Positions 1 to 6,188 of a stretch of 8,624 nucleotides of DNA are shown one piece after another; positions within the stretch are counted from its first letter, which is position 1; each line of letters starts with the position of its first letter. The stretch comes from an uncultured Bacilli bacterium (GTDB lineage: Bacteria > Bacillota_I > Bacilli_A > RF39 > UBA660). The translations under genes were made by a program, and so were the position numbers. Location: assembly GCA_944371685.1 (NCBI GenBank), contig CALVXV010000050.1:1-8624 (forward strand). Direction: 5' to 3'. The notes beneath the pieces were generated by a model. The model did not search any database. It was not told the origin of the DNA and saw nothing but the letters and a program-made list of their open reading frames with translations.

Positions 1-1485
1 AAAGCAGTTATTACAGTTCCAGCTTACTTTAATGATGCTCAAAGACAAGCTACTAAAAATGCTGGTAAGATTGCTGGCTTAGAGGTTGAAAGAATTATCA
101 ATGAACCAACAGCTGCAGCTTTAGCTTATGGTATGGATAAACAAGAAAAGACTGAGCAAATTCTAGTATACGATTTAGGTGGAGGAACATTCGATGTTTC
201 TATTCTAGAAATCGGTGATGGAGTATTCGAGGTTAAAGCTACTAGTGGTAACAACCATTTAGGTGGTGATGATTATGACCAAAGAATTATCGATTATTTA
301 GTAGATGAGTTTAAGAAGTCTAATAGTATTGATTTATCTAAAGATAAAATGGCTATGCAAAGACTTAAAGATGCGGCTGAAAAAGCTAAGAAGGATTTAA
401 GTGGTATGACAACTACTAATATATCTTTACCATTTATTTCACAAGGAGAAGATGGACCAGTTCATTTGGATATTAGTTTAAGTAGAGCTAAATTTGAGGA
501 CTTAACTCGTGATTTAACTGATTCTACTTTGGAACCAGTAAGAAAGGCTTTAAAAGATGCGAAACTTTCTAAGAAAGATATCGATAAGGTATTATTAGTA
601 GGTGGTTCTACTAGAATGCCTAGAATTGCGGAAATTATTAAAGAAGAACTTGGGCAAGAGGCTAGTAAAGGTGTTAACCCTGATGAGGTTGTTGCGATGG
701 GTGCCGCTATTCAAGGTGGAGTATTAACTGGTGATGTTAATGATATCGTTTTACTTGATGTTACACCACTTTCACTTGGTATTGAAACTTTAGGTGGAGT
801 ATGTACAGTACTTATTCCAAGAAATACAACTATTCCAACAAGTAAGTCTCAAGTGTTCTCAACAGCGGCTGATAATCAACCGGCTGTAGATATTCACATT
901 TTACAAGGTGAAAGACCAATGGCGGCTGATAATAAAACACTTGGTAATTTCCAATTAACTAATATACCACCAGCTCCAAGAGGAGTTCCACAAATCGAAG
1001 TTACATTTGATATTGATGCCAATGGTATTGTAAATGTTAAAGCTAAAGATTTAGGAACTAATAAGGAACAATCTATTACAATTACATCTTCTACTAACTT
1101 ATCTGATGATGAAATTGATAAGATGGTTAAGGAAGCTGAGGCTAATAAGGCAGCAGATGAGAAACGTAAAGAAGAAGCTGATGTTAAAAATGAAGCTGAA
1201 CAAATGATATTTGCTACACAAAAATCTATTAAAGATTTAGGTGATAAAATAGATGAAAAAGATAAGAAAGCAGCAGAAGATTTAGTTAAAGATTTGGAAG
1301 AAGCACTTAAGAAAGATGACTTAGATGATATTAAAGCTAAGAAAGATAAATTACAAGAAAAAGCTATGGAATTAGGTGCGAAAGTTTACGAAGAAGCTGC
1401 TAAAAAAGCTCAAGAAGCACAAAATGATAATTCTTCAGATAAGAAAGATAATGATGTAAAAGACGCTGAATACGAAGAAAAATAG
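1..1485 (+). CDS. dnaK: Chaperone DnaK (Hsp70), 5'-truncated by window edge
   Basis: Hsp70 chaperone: ATP-driven binding and release of unfolded peptides in the cytoplasm, working with DnaJ and GrpE. The frame is open from base 1 (KAVITVPAYFNDAQRQAT), so roughly the first 110 residues lie outside the window; the ATG at 133 is internal. In fragment numbering, the ATPase phosphate motif DLGGGTFD is at 58-65, the adenosine-binding motif VGGSTR at 200-205, and the interdomain linker plus start of the substrate-binding domain (VLLDVTPLSLG) at about 250. A charged helical lid with many K/E/D/A residues fills roughly 385-465. The tail is short and acidic and ends DAEYEEK, like other Bacillota DnaK tails. 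It heads a dnaK-pepF-dnaJ run; any CIRCE/HrcA site would lie upstream, outside the window. No frameshift is seen. Identification is certain. Confidence 0.98.
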   Translation, partial: KAVITVPAYFNDAQRQATKNAGKIAGLEVERIINEPTAAALAYGMDKQEKTEQILVYDLGGGTFDVSILEIGDGVFEVKATSGNNHLGGDDYDQRIIDYLVDEFKKSNSIDLSKDKMAMQRLKDAAEKAKKDLSGMTTTNISLPFISQGEDGPVHLDISLSRAKFEDLTRDLTDSTLEPVRKALKDAKLSKKDIDKVLLVGGSTRMPRIAEIIKEELGQEASKGVNPDEVVAMGAAIQGGVLTGDVNDIVLLDVTPLSLGIETLGGVCTVLIPRNTTIPTSKSQVFSTAADNQPAVDIHILQGERPMAADNKTLGNFQLTNIPPAPRGVPQIEVTFDIDANGIVNVKAKDLGTNKEQSITITSSTNLSDDEIDKMVKEAEANKAADEKRKEEADVKNEAEQMIFATQKSIKDLGDKIDEKDKKAAEDLVKDLEEALKKDDLDDIKAKKDKLQEKAMELGAKVYEEAAKKAQEAQNDNSSDKKDNDVKDAEYEEK

Positions 1486-1514
1486 AAGTTCTAGGAGACT
1501 AGAACTTTCTCTTT
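1486..1514 (+). terminator. Hairpin after dnaK, weak intrinsic terminator or attenuator
   Basis: A perfect inverted repeat begins right after the dnaK stop: AGTTCTAG (1487-1494) and CTAGAACT (1499-1506) around a GAGA tetraloop, extended by A1486-T1507. It is followed by the pyrimidine stretch TTTCTCTTT rather than a clean T-run. The stem is short and AT-rich, so it may only partly stop transcription and so lower pepF-dnaJ expression relative to dnaK. No promoter fits between it and pepF, which suggests that pepF depends on readthrough or on a promoter inside dnaK. Confidence 0.6.
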
Positions 1515-1517
1515 ATG

Positions 1518-1523
1518 AAAGGA
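1518..1523 (+). promoter_or_regulatory. Ribosome binding site that decides the pepF start
   Basis: AAAGGA lies 6 bases before ATG 1530. The earlier in-frame ATG at 1515 overlaps this box and has only AGGAG at 1493-1497, which is too far away and buried in the hairpin. The box therefore favours 1530 as the start. Confidence 0.65.
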
Positions 1524-1529
1524 AATGTT

Positions 1530-3332
1530 ATGACTATAAAAGATAAAAATAGGGATGAAATTGATGAGAAGTATAAGTGGGATTTGAGTCAGATTTATAA
1601 AACAGAAGATGATTGGCTTAAAGATTTTGAATATGTTAAGAAAAATGGTGATAAGTATTTAGAGTTTAAAGGTAGGCTTAATAATGCGGATACTATTTAT
1701 GAGTACTTGAAGTTTGATGAGGAGTTTTCGAAAAAAGCTGATAGCGTTTATATGTATGCCGCACTTAAGTTTGATGAGGATACTAGTAATTTTAAATATC
1801 AAGAGCTTAAGGGGAAGATAGAAAAAGTACTTACAGAAGTAAGTATGAAAACGGCTTTTGCCCTTCCTGAATTACTTAAACTTTCTAAAGAAGATTTTAT
1901 AAGGTTTATGGAAGAAGTTTTTGAACTTAAGATGTATGAATATGAATTTAAAAATATACTTCGCATGAAAGATCATATTTTGTCTGACAAGGAAGAAGAA
2001 TTACTTTCTAGTTTGGGTAAGTCACTTAATAATCCTGAAGATACGGCGAGTTATTTGAGGAATTCTGATATGAAGTTTGGGATTATTAAAGATGATGACG
2101 GTAATGATGTAGAATTATCTAACATTAATTTTGCAAAATATATTATGGATAATAACCGTGAAGTTAGGGAAAATGCTTTTTATACACTTTATAAGGAGTA
2201 TGAGAATTTACAAAATACTTTTGCTTCTAGTTATTCTGGTAAGGTTTTGACGGATAATGTACTTGCTTTAAGGCGAGGATTTAAAGATGCGAGGGAAGCG
2301 GCTTTATTTGATAGTAATATTGATAATAAGGTTTATGATAATTTGATTGATGTTTTACATAAAAACCTTTATATTATGGATGATTATTATGCTTTAAAAA
2401 AAGAGGTTATGGGACTTGATGAGATTCATATTTATGATATTTATAGTAGTTTAGTTCCTGAATCTAATAAGACATATACTTTTGAAGAAGCTAAGGAAAT
2501 GGTTTTATCGGCTTTATCTATTTTAGGTGATGATTATATTAATGATTTGAAGAAGGCTTTTGATGAAAAGTGGATCGATGTGATGCCAAGCCGTGGTAAG
2601 AAAGGCGGAGCTTATTCATGGGGAAGTTATACGACTAATCCATATTTGCTTTTGAATTTTAATGGCAAGTTTGATGATGTTTCAACTTTAGCTCACGAGC
2701 TTGGTCATTCGATGCATTCATATTATTCTAATAAGAGTAATCCTTATGTATATCATCAGTATAAGATATTTGTGGCCGAAGTAGCTTCACAGGTTAATGA
2801 ATTGATATTAGCTAGGTATTTGATTCATCATATAGATGATAAGAATGAAAAGTTAGCTATTTTGGATAGTTTGATGGAACTTTTTAAGGGTTCAATTGTT
2901 CGGCAAACGATGTTTGCAGAGTTTGAGTATTTAATGCATAAGAAAGAACAAGAAGGAACTGTTTTGACTAGTGAGTTTTTATCTAATGAATATTATAAGT
3001 TATACGAAAAATATTCTGGTCATAATATGATTAGTGATAAAGAGATTAGATATGAATGGGAGAAAATTCCTCATTTCTATTATAATTTTTATGTGTATCA
3101 ATATGCGACGGGATTGGCAGCAGCAAGCTATATTGCAAAAAATATTATGAAGGGTGATAAAGAGGCTTTGAAAAATTATTTAAAGTTTTTAACCCTTGGT
3201 GGAAGTCAGGACCCGATAGATGAACTTAAGGTGGCTGGTGTGGATATGAATGATCCTAAAGTTATACAGTCAGCGATGGATACATTTAAAGATTTGATAG
3301 AGGAGTTTAAAGAAATTTACCGAAGTAGGTGA
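1530..3332 (+). CDS. pepF: Oligoendopeptidase F (M3 family zinc metallopeptidase)
   Basis: Cytoplasmic zinc endopeptidase that cuts short oligopeptides, used in peptide recycling and protein turnover. It is 600 aa from ATG 1530 (605 aa if ATG 1515 is used), the usual size for PepF. The N-terminal half is the helical, acidic PepF region, beginning with the typical KYKWDLSQIY stretch. The M3 active site HELGH is at residues 389-393 (AHELGHSMHS), with the catalytic Glu at 390. The likely third zinc ligand is Glu417 in FVAEVASQVNE. The C-terminal YYNFYVYQYATGLAAA segment is the conserved tyrosine-rich substrate-side motif. No signal peptide or membrane segment is seen. The stop TGA forms part of the dnaJ ribosome binding site, so the two genes are probably co-transcribed. 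Its position between dnaK and dnaJ is unusual compared with the common hrcA-grpE-dnaK-dnaJ order. Identification is firm; only the exact start is open. Confidence 0.95.
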   Translation: MTIKDKNRDEIDEKYKWDLSQIYKTEDDWLKDFEYVKKNGDKYLEFKGRLNNADTIYEYLKFDEEFSKKADSVYMYAALKFDEDTSNFKYQELKGKIEKVLTEVSMKTAFALPELLKLSKEDFIRFMEEVFELKMYEYEFKNILRMKDHILSDKEEELLSSLGKSLNNPEDTASYLRNSDMKFGIIKDDDGNDVELSNINFAKYIMDNNREVRENAFYTLYKEYENLQNTFASSYSGKVLTDNVLALRRGFKDAREAALFDSNIDNKVYDNLIDVLHKNLYIMDDYYALKKEVMGLDEIHIYDIYSSLVPESNKTYTFEEAKEMVLSALSILGDDYINDLKKAFDEKWIDVMPSRGKKGGAYSWGSYTTNPYLLLNFNGKFDDVSTLAHELGHSMHSYYSNKSNPYVYHQYKIFVAEVASQVNELILARYLIHHIDDKNEKLAILDSLMELFKGSIVRQTMFAEFEYLMHKKEQEGTVLTSEFLSNEYYKLYEKYSGHNMISDKEIRYEWEKIPHFYYNFYVYQYATGLAAASYIAKNIMKGDKEALKNYLKFLTLGGSQDPIDELKVAGVDMNDPKVIQSAMDTFKDLIEEFKEIYRSR

Positions 3333-3336
3333 TGTT

Positions 3337-4467
3337 ATGAATAAAAGAGATTATTATGAAGTGCTAGGTGTTTCAAAAGATGCGAGCGAGGCAGAAATTA
3401 AAAGTGCTTTTAGGAAGTTAGCAAAGAAATACCATCCAGATGTTTCTAAGGAACCTGATGCAGCTGAGAAGTTTAAAGAGGCGCAGGAAGCATATTCGGT
3501 TTTATCTGATGCGACTAAACGTAAGCAATATGATCAGTTTGGTCATGCGGCCTTTAGTGGAGGTGCTGGAGGAGCTGGCGGAAGTTATGGTGGCTTTTCT
3601 GGATTTGATTTTGGTGATATTAACTTAGATGATATTTTTGATATGTTTGGTGGTGGTTTTTCTTCTGGCTTTGGTAGTTTTGGTGGAAGAAGAAGTTCTA
3701 ATAGGAAACAAAAAGGACCGGATAGGGTTATTCAAATTGATTTGGATTTTGAAGAAGCTGTGTTTGGATGTAAGAAAACAATTAATTTAACTTTGAATGA
3801 AAAATGCTCAGACTGTAATGGAGAAGGGGGACATGGCTCTAAAACTTGTGATAAGTGTCATGGCTCTGGTACTATTACTGGTCAGCAACAAACTTTATTT
3901 GGTTCATTTATGACAAGGACGACATGTGATAAATGTGGTGGAAGTGGAACTATATTTGAAGATACTTGTAAGACTTGCCGGGGAACTGGAAGAATTAAGA
4001 AAAATAAAGATATCGAGGTTACTATTCCAGCTGGTGTAGATACGGGAAATCAATTACGTATTTCTGGTAAAGGTGAAGCTGGGGTAAATGGTGGACCTAA
4101 TGGTGATATTTATTTAGAGTTTTATGTTAGAAAACATCCAATATTTGAACGTGATGGTAATGATATATATTTGGATATGCCAATTACGATTACGGATGCG
4201 GTACTTGGAGGTAAAATAGATGTTCCTACTTTATATGGGACGGTTAAGGTAAGTGTGCCTGCTGGTTCTTTAAGTGGCGATAAGTTACGTATTAAAGGTA
4301 AAGGTATTTCTGATGTGAATAGTGGCCGTAAGGGTGATATGTTTATTATTTTAAATGTTATTACACCTAAGAAGTTATCACGTGATCAAAAGAAATTATT
4401 TGAAAGTTTAGCAAAAACTAATTTAGATGATTCTAAAGAATTTGATAGAATTAAGAAATATTTATAA
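3337..4467 (+). CDS. dnaJ: Chaperone DnaJ (Hsp40, type I)
   Basis: Co-chaperone that delivers substrates to DnaK and stimulates its ATPase. It is 376 aa, the normal length for a type I DnaJ. Domains in order: J domain at about 1-70 with the HPD motif at 33-35; a Gly/Phe-rich linker at about 74-117; a zinc-binding domain with four CxxCxGxG repeats (Cys pairs 157/160, 171/174, 197/200, 211/214, all present); then the two C-terminal beta domains at about 220-345 and a dimerisation end. The start is chosen by AGGTGA (3327-3332), which overlaps the pepF stop and lies 4 bases before the ATG. The gap to pepF is 4 bp, so translation is probably coupled. Expression should follow the dnaK-pepF transcript, and a good terminator follows the stop. 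Confidence 0.98.
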   Translation: MNKRDYYEVLGVSKDASEAEIKSAFRKLAKKYHPDVSKEPDAAEKFKEAQEAYSVLSDATKRKQYDQFGHAAFSGGAGGAGGSYGGFSGFDFGDINLDDIFDMFGGGFSSGFGSFGGRRSSNRKQKGPDRVIQIDLDFEEAVFGCKKTINLTLNEKCSDCNGEGGHGSKTCDKCHGSGTITGQQQTLFGSFMTRTTCDKCGGSGTIFEDTCKTCRGTGRIKKNKDIEVTIPAGVDTGNQLRISGKGEAGVNGGPNGDIYLEFYVRKHPIFERDGNDIYLDMPITITDAVLGGKIDVPTLYGTVKVSVPAGSLSGDKLRIKGKGISDVNSGRKGDMFIILNVITPKKLSRDQKKLFESLAKTNLDDSKEFDRIKKYL

Positions 4468-4490
4468 GTGGCTTTATAGTCACTTTTTTA
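4466..4490 (+). terminator. Intrinsic terminator of the dnaK-pepF-dnaJ unit
   Basis: The stem AAGTGGC (4466-4472) pairs with GTCACTT (4479-4485) with one G-U pair around the loop TTTATA, followed directly by a run of Ts (4484-4489) and a second T-run at 4493-4498. The stem starts inside the dnaJ stop codon. This is a canonical rho-independent layout. Confidence 0.8.
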
Positions 4491-4501
4491 TATTTTTTAA
4501 A

Positions 4502-4611
4502 ATTCGACTTTTTTAAAATTAGGTTCCGACTTTTTTAAAGTGAGATTCCGACTTTTTTAAAGTGAGATTCCGACTATTTTAAAATTGCAACTTGACTTTT
4601 TTAAATCTGTT
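4502..4611 (+). repeat. Five tandem 22-bp repeats upstream of the ATPase gene
   Basis: Five contiguous units at 4502-4523, 4524-4545, 4546-4567, 4568-4589 and 4590-4611. The shared GAC falls at 4506, 4528, 4550, 4572 and 4594, exactly 22 bp apart each time. Units 2 and 3 are identical (core CCGACTTTTTTAAAGTGAG); units 1, 4 and 5 are diverged but keep GACT(T/A)TTTTAAA. Each consensus unit holds a dyad, ACTTT-TTT-AAAGT. Unit 5 contains the -35 box of the ATPase promoter. Twenty-two bp is close to two turns of B-DNA, so the T6A3 tracts lie on one face and may bend the DNA or bind a protein cooperatively. The array is not coding (22 is not a multiple of 3, and stops occur) and is not CRISPR, because there are no spacers. 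Confidence 0.9.
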
Positions 4612-4620
4612 ACATATAAT
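4592..4620 (+). promoter_or_regulatory. Near-consensus sigma-A promoter of the ATPase gene
   Basis: TTGACT (4592-4597), a spacer of exactly 17 bases, then a perfect TATAAT (4615-4620). Transcription should begin near 4627, which leaves a leader of about 16 nt to ATG 4643. The -35 box lies in the last copy of the 22-bp repeat array, where CCGACT of the other units is TTGACT. Confidence 0.85.
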
Positions 4621-4633
4621 AATGTTGAAAGTT

Positions 4634-4638
4634 GGTGA
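4634..4638 (+). promoter_or_regulatory. Ribosome binding site that decides the ATPase start
   Basis: GGTGA lies 4 bases before ATG 4643, the same spacing as in dnaJ. The upstream in-frame starts are unlikely: TTG 4592 is the promoter -35 box itself, and ATG 4622 lies before the expected transcription start. Confidence 0.65.
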
Positions 4639-4642
4639 TAAA

Positions 4643-5860
4643 ATGTATGAAAGAGAAGCTTTGAAAGTTATAGAAAATATTAATAAAACATTTAAGGTTT
4701 TATTAGTTACTGGTCCTAGGCAGGTAGGGAAAACGACTTTACTTCTTAGTATTAAACCTGATAATATGGAATATGTAACACTTGATGATGAAGTTTTAAG
4801 AGAACAGGCTAGAAAAGATCCAAAACTTTTTTTAGAAGAGCATCCTGCTCCTTTATTAATCGATGAAGCACAGTATGCACCTAATTTATTTTCATATATT
4901 AAGATTGCAGTAGACAAATGTGATAAAAACGGGATGTATTGGCTTACTGGTTCACAGCAGTTTCATTTGATGAAAAATGTATCAGAATCACTTGCTGGAA
5001 GAGTTGGAATTGTTAATTTAAATAGTTTTATGTACTGTGAAATAGCTAAAAATAATTCTAAAGTTTTATTTGATCCTTTGAATTTGAAAAAAGCTGAAAA
5101 GATTAATGTTAATGAACTTTTTGAAATTATATATAAAGGTGGTATGCCAGTTCTTTATAAAGATGATAATATTGATTCTAATATATACTTTCAAGGATAT
5201 TTGGATACATATATTTCAAGAGATGTAAGAGAACTTACAGAAATTGGTAATGTTGAGTCATTTAAGAAATTTATTGTTAGTGTGGCTTCAAGAACTGGTG
5301 AACAGTTAAACTATAGTACACTTGCTGATGATGCAGGTATAAGTGTTCCGACATCTAAAGCATGGCTTTCAATACTTACTTCATCTGGATTAGTTTATTT
5401 ATTGGAACCTTATATGTCATCAGAATTAAAACGAATTACGCATATGCCTAAAATTATTTTTATGGATACTGGACTTGCTGCTTTTTTATCTGGATGGGAA
5501 AGTGCGAGAGATTTACAACTTAGTCCAAGTGCGGGTCATTTTTTAGAAACTTATGTAATAAGTGAAATTGTTAAAGATTATAATGCAAGGGGAATTAGAC
5601 CAAATTTATCTTATTATAGAGATAAGGATAAAAAGGAAATTGATTTACTTATTTATAAAAATAATACTCTTTATCCTTTTGAAATTAAAAAGACAGCTTC
5701 ACCAAATAAATCAATGATTAAAAATTTTGAATTACTTAATAAAAGTAATAAAAATATTGGTACAGGAGGAATTATTTGTCTTTATGATGATTTGATGCAT
5801 TTAGATGAAAATAATTATATTATTCCCATATCTTCGGTTATTAATGCGAAAGAATTATAG
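4643..5860 (+). CDS. Orphan AAA ATPase with C-terminal DUF4143-type domain
   Basis: 405 aa from ATG 4643. It belongs to the widespread AAA_14/DUF4143 group of bacterial and archaeal ATPases, whose cellular role is not established. Walker A GPRQVGKTT is at 24-32, Walker B PLLIDEAQ at 70-77, a sensor-1-like WLTGSQQF at about 100-107 and LAGRVG at 117-122. RDVRELTEIGNVESFKKF, around the middle, is typical of the family. A stretch around SRTGEQLNYSTLADDAGIS and the following residues up to LVYLLEPY looks like a winged helix. The C-terminal part has EIDLLI (Asp334) and PFEIKKT (Glu347, Lys349), resembling the D...ExK core of PD-(D/E)XK nuclease folds; whether it is catalytic cannot be told. No signal peptide or membrane segment is seen. 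It is monocistronic by position: it has its own strong promoter behind the 22-bp array, a terminator upstream, and an IS scrap right after its stop. This suggests an accessory gene. Family assignment is confident; function is unknown. Confidence 0.92.
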   Translation: MYEREALKVIENINKTFKVLLVTGPRQVGKTTLLLSIKPDNMEYVTLDDEVLREQARKDPKLFLEEHPAPLLIDEAQYAPNLFSYIKIAVDKCDKNGMYWLTGSQQFHLMKNVSESLAGRVGIVNLNSFMYCEIAKNNSKVLFDPLNLKKAEKINVNELFEIIYKGGMPVLYKDDNIDSNIYFQGYLDTYISRDVRELTEIGNVESFKKFIVSVASRTGEQLNYSTLADDAGISVPTSKAWLSILTSSGLVYLLEPYMSSELKRITHMPKIIFMDTGLAAFLSGWESARDLQLSPSAGHFLETYVISEIVKDYNARGIRPNLSYYRDKDKKEIDLLIYKNNTLYPFEIKKTASPNKSMIKNFELLNKSNKNIGTGGIICLYDDLMHLDENNYIIPISSVINAKEL

Positions 5861-5861
5861 G

Positions 5862-5984
5862 TATATTACTTATAATTTCAGTAATGGATTAACCGAAGGT
5901 TTTAATCACAAAACAAAATTTATAAAAAGACGGATGTATGGTCGATGCAATTTCAATTTACTCCGTTTTAAAATTTTAGCTTAA
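5862..5984 (+). pseudogene. C-terminal remnant of an ISL3-family transposase
   Basis: The frame 5862-5984 reads YITYNFSNGLTEGF, then NHKTKFIKRRMYGRCNF, then NLLRFKILA and a stop. I recognise the C-terminal signature of ISL3-family transposases (IS204/IS1001/IS1096/IS1165 group): SNG-x-x-EG-x-N-x-K-x-K, then KRRMYGR and F-x-LLR-x-x-IL, ending a few residues later. Glu at the TEGF position would be the last acidic residue of the DDE triad. Only about 40 residues remain of a protein usually near 400 aa, so this is a dead fragment. The frame is open further back to ATG 5844 inside the ATPase end, so an automatic annotator could call a 46-aa protein; that would be misleading. It abuts the ATPase stop, so the break that removed the rest of the transposase lies near 5845-5875. 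Confidence 0.8.
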
Positions 5985-6007
5985 TTCAACTAACTTGGAG
6001 AAGAACC
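5862..6007 (+). mobile_element. Right-end remnant of an ISL3-family insertion sequence
   Basis: The transposase scrap is followed 23 bases after its stop by GAGAAGAACC, ending at 6007. Read inward from that end on the - strand it is GGTTCTTCTCCAAGTTAG, which resembles the GG(C/T)TCTTC tips of ISL3-family terminal inverted repeats. The distance from stop to tip is normal for such elements. No matching left end (GGTTCTTC on the + strand) is visible in this window, so the element is truncated at its left side and cannot move by itself. If the end is correct, ATTTTTCT (6008-6015) would be the flanking 8-bp target duplication; I see no partner copy. Confidence 0.62.
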
Positions 6008-6014
6008 ATTTTTC

Positions 6015-6043
6015 TTGACACACCCAAATAAGGTTAATAAAAT
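6015..6043 (+). promoter_or_regulatory. Possible upstream promoter of pflB (P1)
   Basis: TTGACA (6015-6020), a 17-base spacer, then TAAAAT (6038-6043). The -35 is perfect and the -10 has five of six consensus bases. It lies 8 bp outside the inferred IS end. A transcript from here would begin near 6050 and run into the hairpin at 6092-6114. In such AT-rich DNA the -10 may arise by chance, but the TTGACA with correct spacing makes this a fair candidate. Confidence 0.6.
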
Positions 6044-6091
6044 AATATAAATAATTAAATATTTTTAGAATTTAATTTTAAAATTATGAGT

Positions 6092-6114
6092 TTACAAAAA
6101 CTTGTAATTTTTTT
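6092..6114 (+). terminator. Small hairpin with T-run in the pflB leader
   Basis: TTACAA (6092-6097) and TTGTAA (6102-6107) pair around AAAC, followed by seven Ts (6108-6114). An alternative pairing, AGTTT with AAACT (6089-6093 and 6098-6102), overlaps it. The stem has one G-C pair and is weak, so termination would be partial at best. It lies between the two candidate pflB promoters and could affect only P1 transcripts. The dyad could also be a protein-binding site. Confidence 0.4.
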
Positions 6115-6133
6115 GTGAAACATAGTTATTTTG

Positions 6134-6163
6134 TTGACGGATTATTGTATTAAAAGTTATAAT
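6134..6163 (+). promoter_or_regulatory. Proximal promoter of pflB (P2)
   Basis: TTGACG (6134-6139), an 18-base spacer and a perfect TATAAT (6158-6163). Transcription would start near 6170, leaving only about 19 nt before ATG 6189, just enough for the ribosome binding site. This is the best candidate for the main pflB promoter. Confidence 0.75.
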
Positions 6164-6175
6164 TTTAATTGTAAT

Positions 6176-6181
6176 GGAGGT
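6176..6181 (+). promoter_or_regulatory. Ribosome binding site of pflB
   Basis: GGAGGT lies 7 bases before ATG 6189 and is the strongest Shine-Dalgarno box in the window. It fits high expression of pflB. The ATG at 6182 is out of frame and too close to the box. Confidence 0.85.
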
Positions 6182-6188
6182 ATGATAT

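Noticed and set aside
3440..3628. Open frame of 62 codons inside dnaJ
   Set aside because: It is a shifted frame within the J domain and Gly/Phe region of dnaJ; composition follows the host gene and no independent signal is present.
4502..4611. CRISPR array
   Set aside because: Units are contiguous with no unique spacers, and no cas gene is present.
4592..4642. Longer ATPase start at TTG 4592 (or ATG 4622)
   Set aside because: TTG 4592 is the first base triplet of the -35 box and ATG 4622 precedes the expected transcription start; ATG 4643 has GGTGA at the right distance.
4579..4917. Open frame of 112 codons on the - strand over the ATPase promoter and 5' end
   Set aside because: It lies antisense to the clear Walker A/B-coding ATPase, has no ribosome binding site or recognisable family, and runs through the repeat array and promoter.
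5832..5898. 9-bp inverted repeat CTTCGGTTA / TAACCGAAG spanning the ATPase 3' end
   Set aside because: One arm is ATPase coding sequence and the other is transposase-remnant sequence encoding LTEG; a chance match across the junction is likely.
5865..5907. Terminator hairpins after the ATPase (ATTACT...AGTAAT at 5865-5885; GATTAACC...GGTTTTAATC at 5887-5907)
   Set aside because: Neither is followed by a T-run, and both lie in the frame of the transposase remnant, so they are better explained as former coding sequence. Where the ATPase transcript ends remains unclear.
5927..5969. Stem AAGACGGA / TCCGTTTT with a 27-nt loop
   Set aside because: The loop is large and there is no downstream T-run beyond the arm itself; it falls in the transposase remnant.
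6086..6118. Ten-codon leader peptide (MSLQKLVIFL) upstream of pflB
   Set aside because: No ribosome binding site precedes the ATG, and in such AT-rich sequence so short a frame has no weight.
6113..6130. Rex operator upstream of pflB
   Set aside because: Only one half (TTGTGAA) matches; the second half-site expected to read TTCACAA is AGTTATT.
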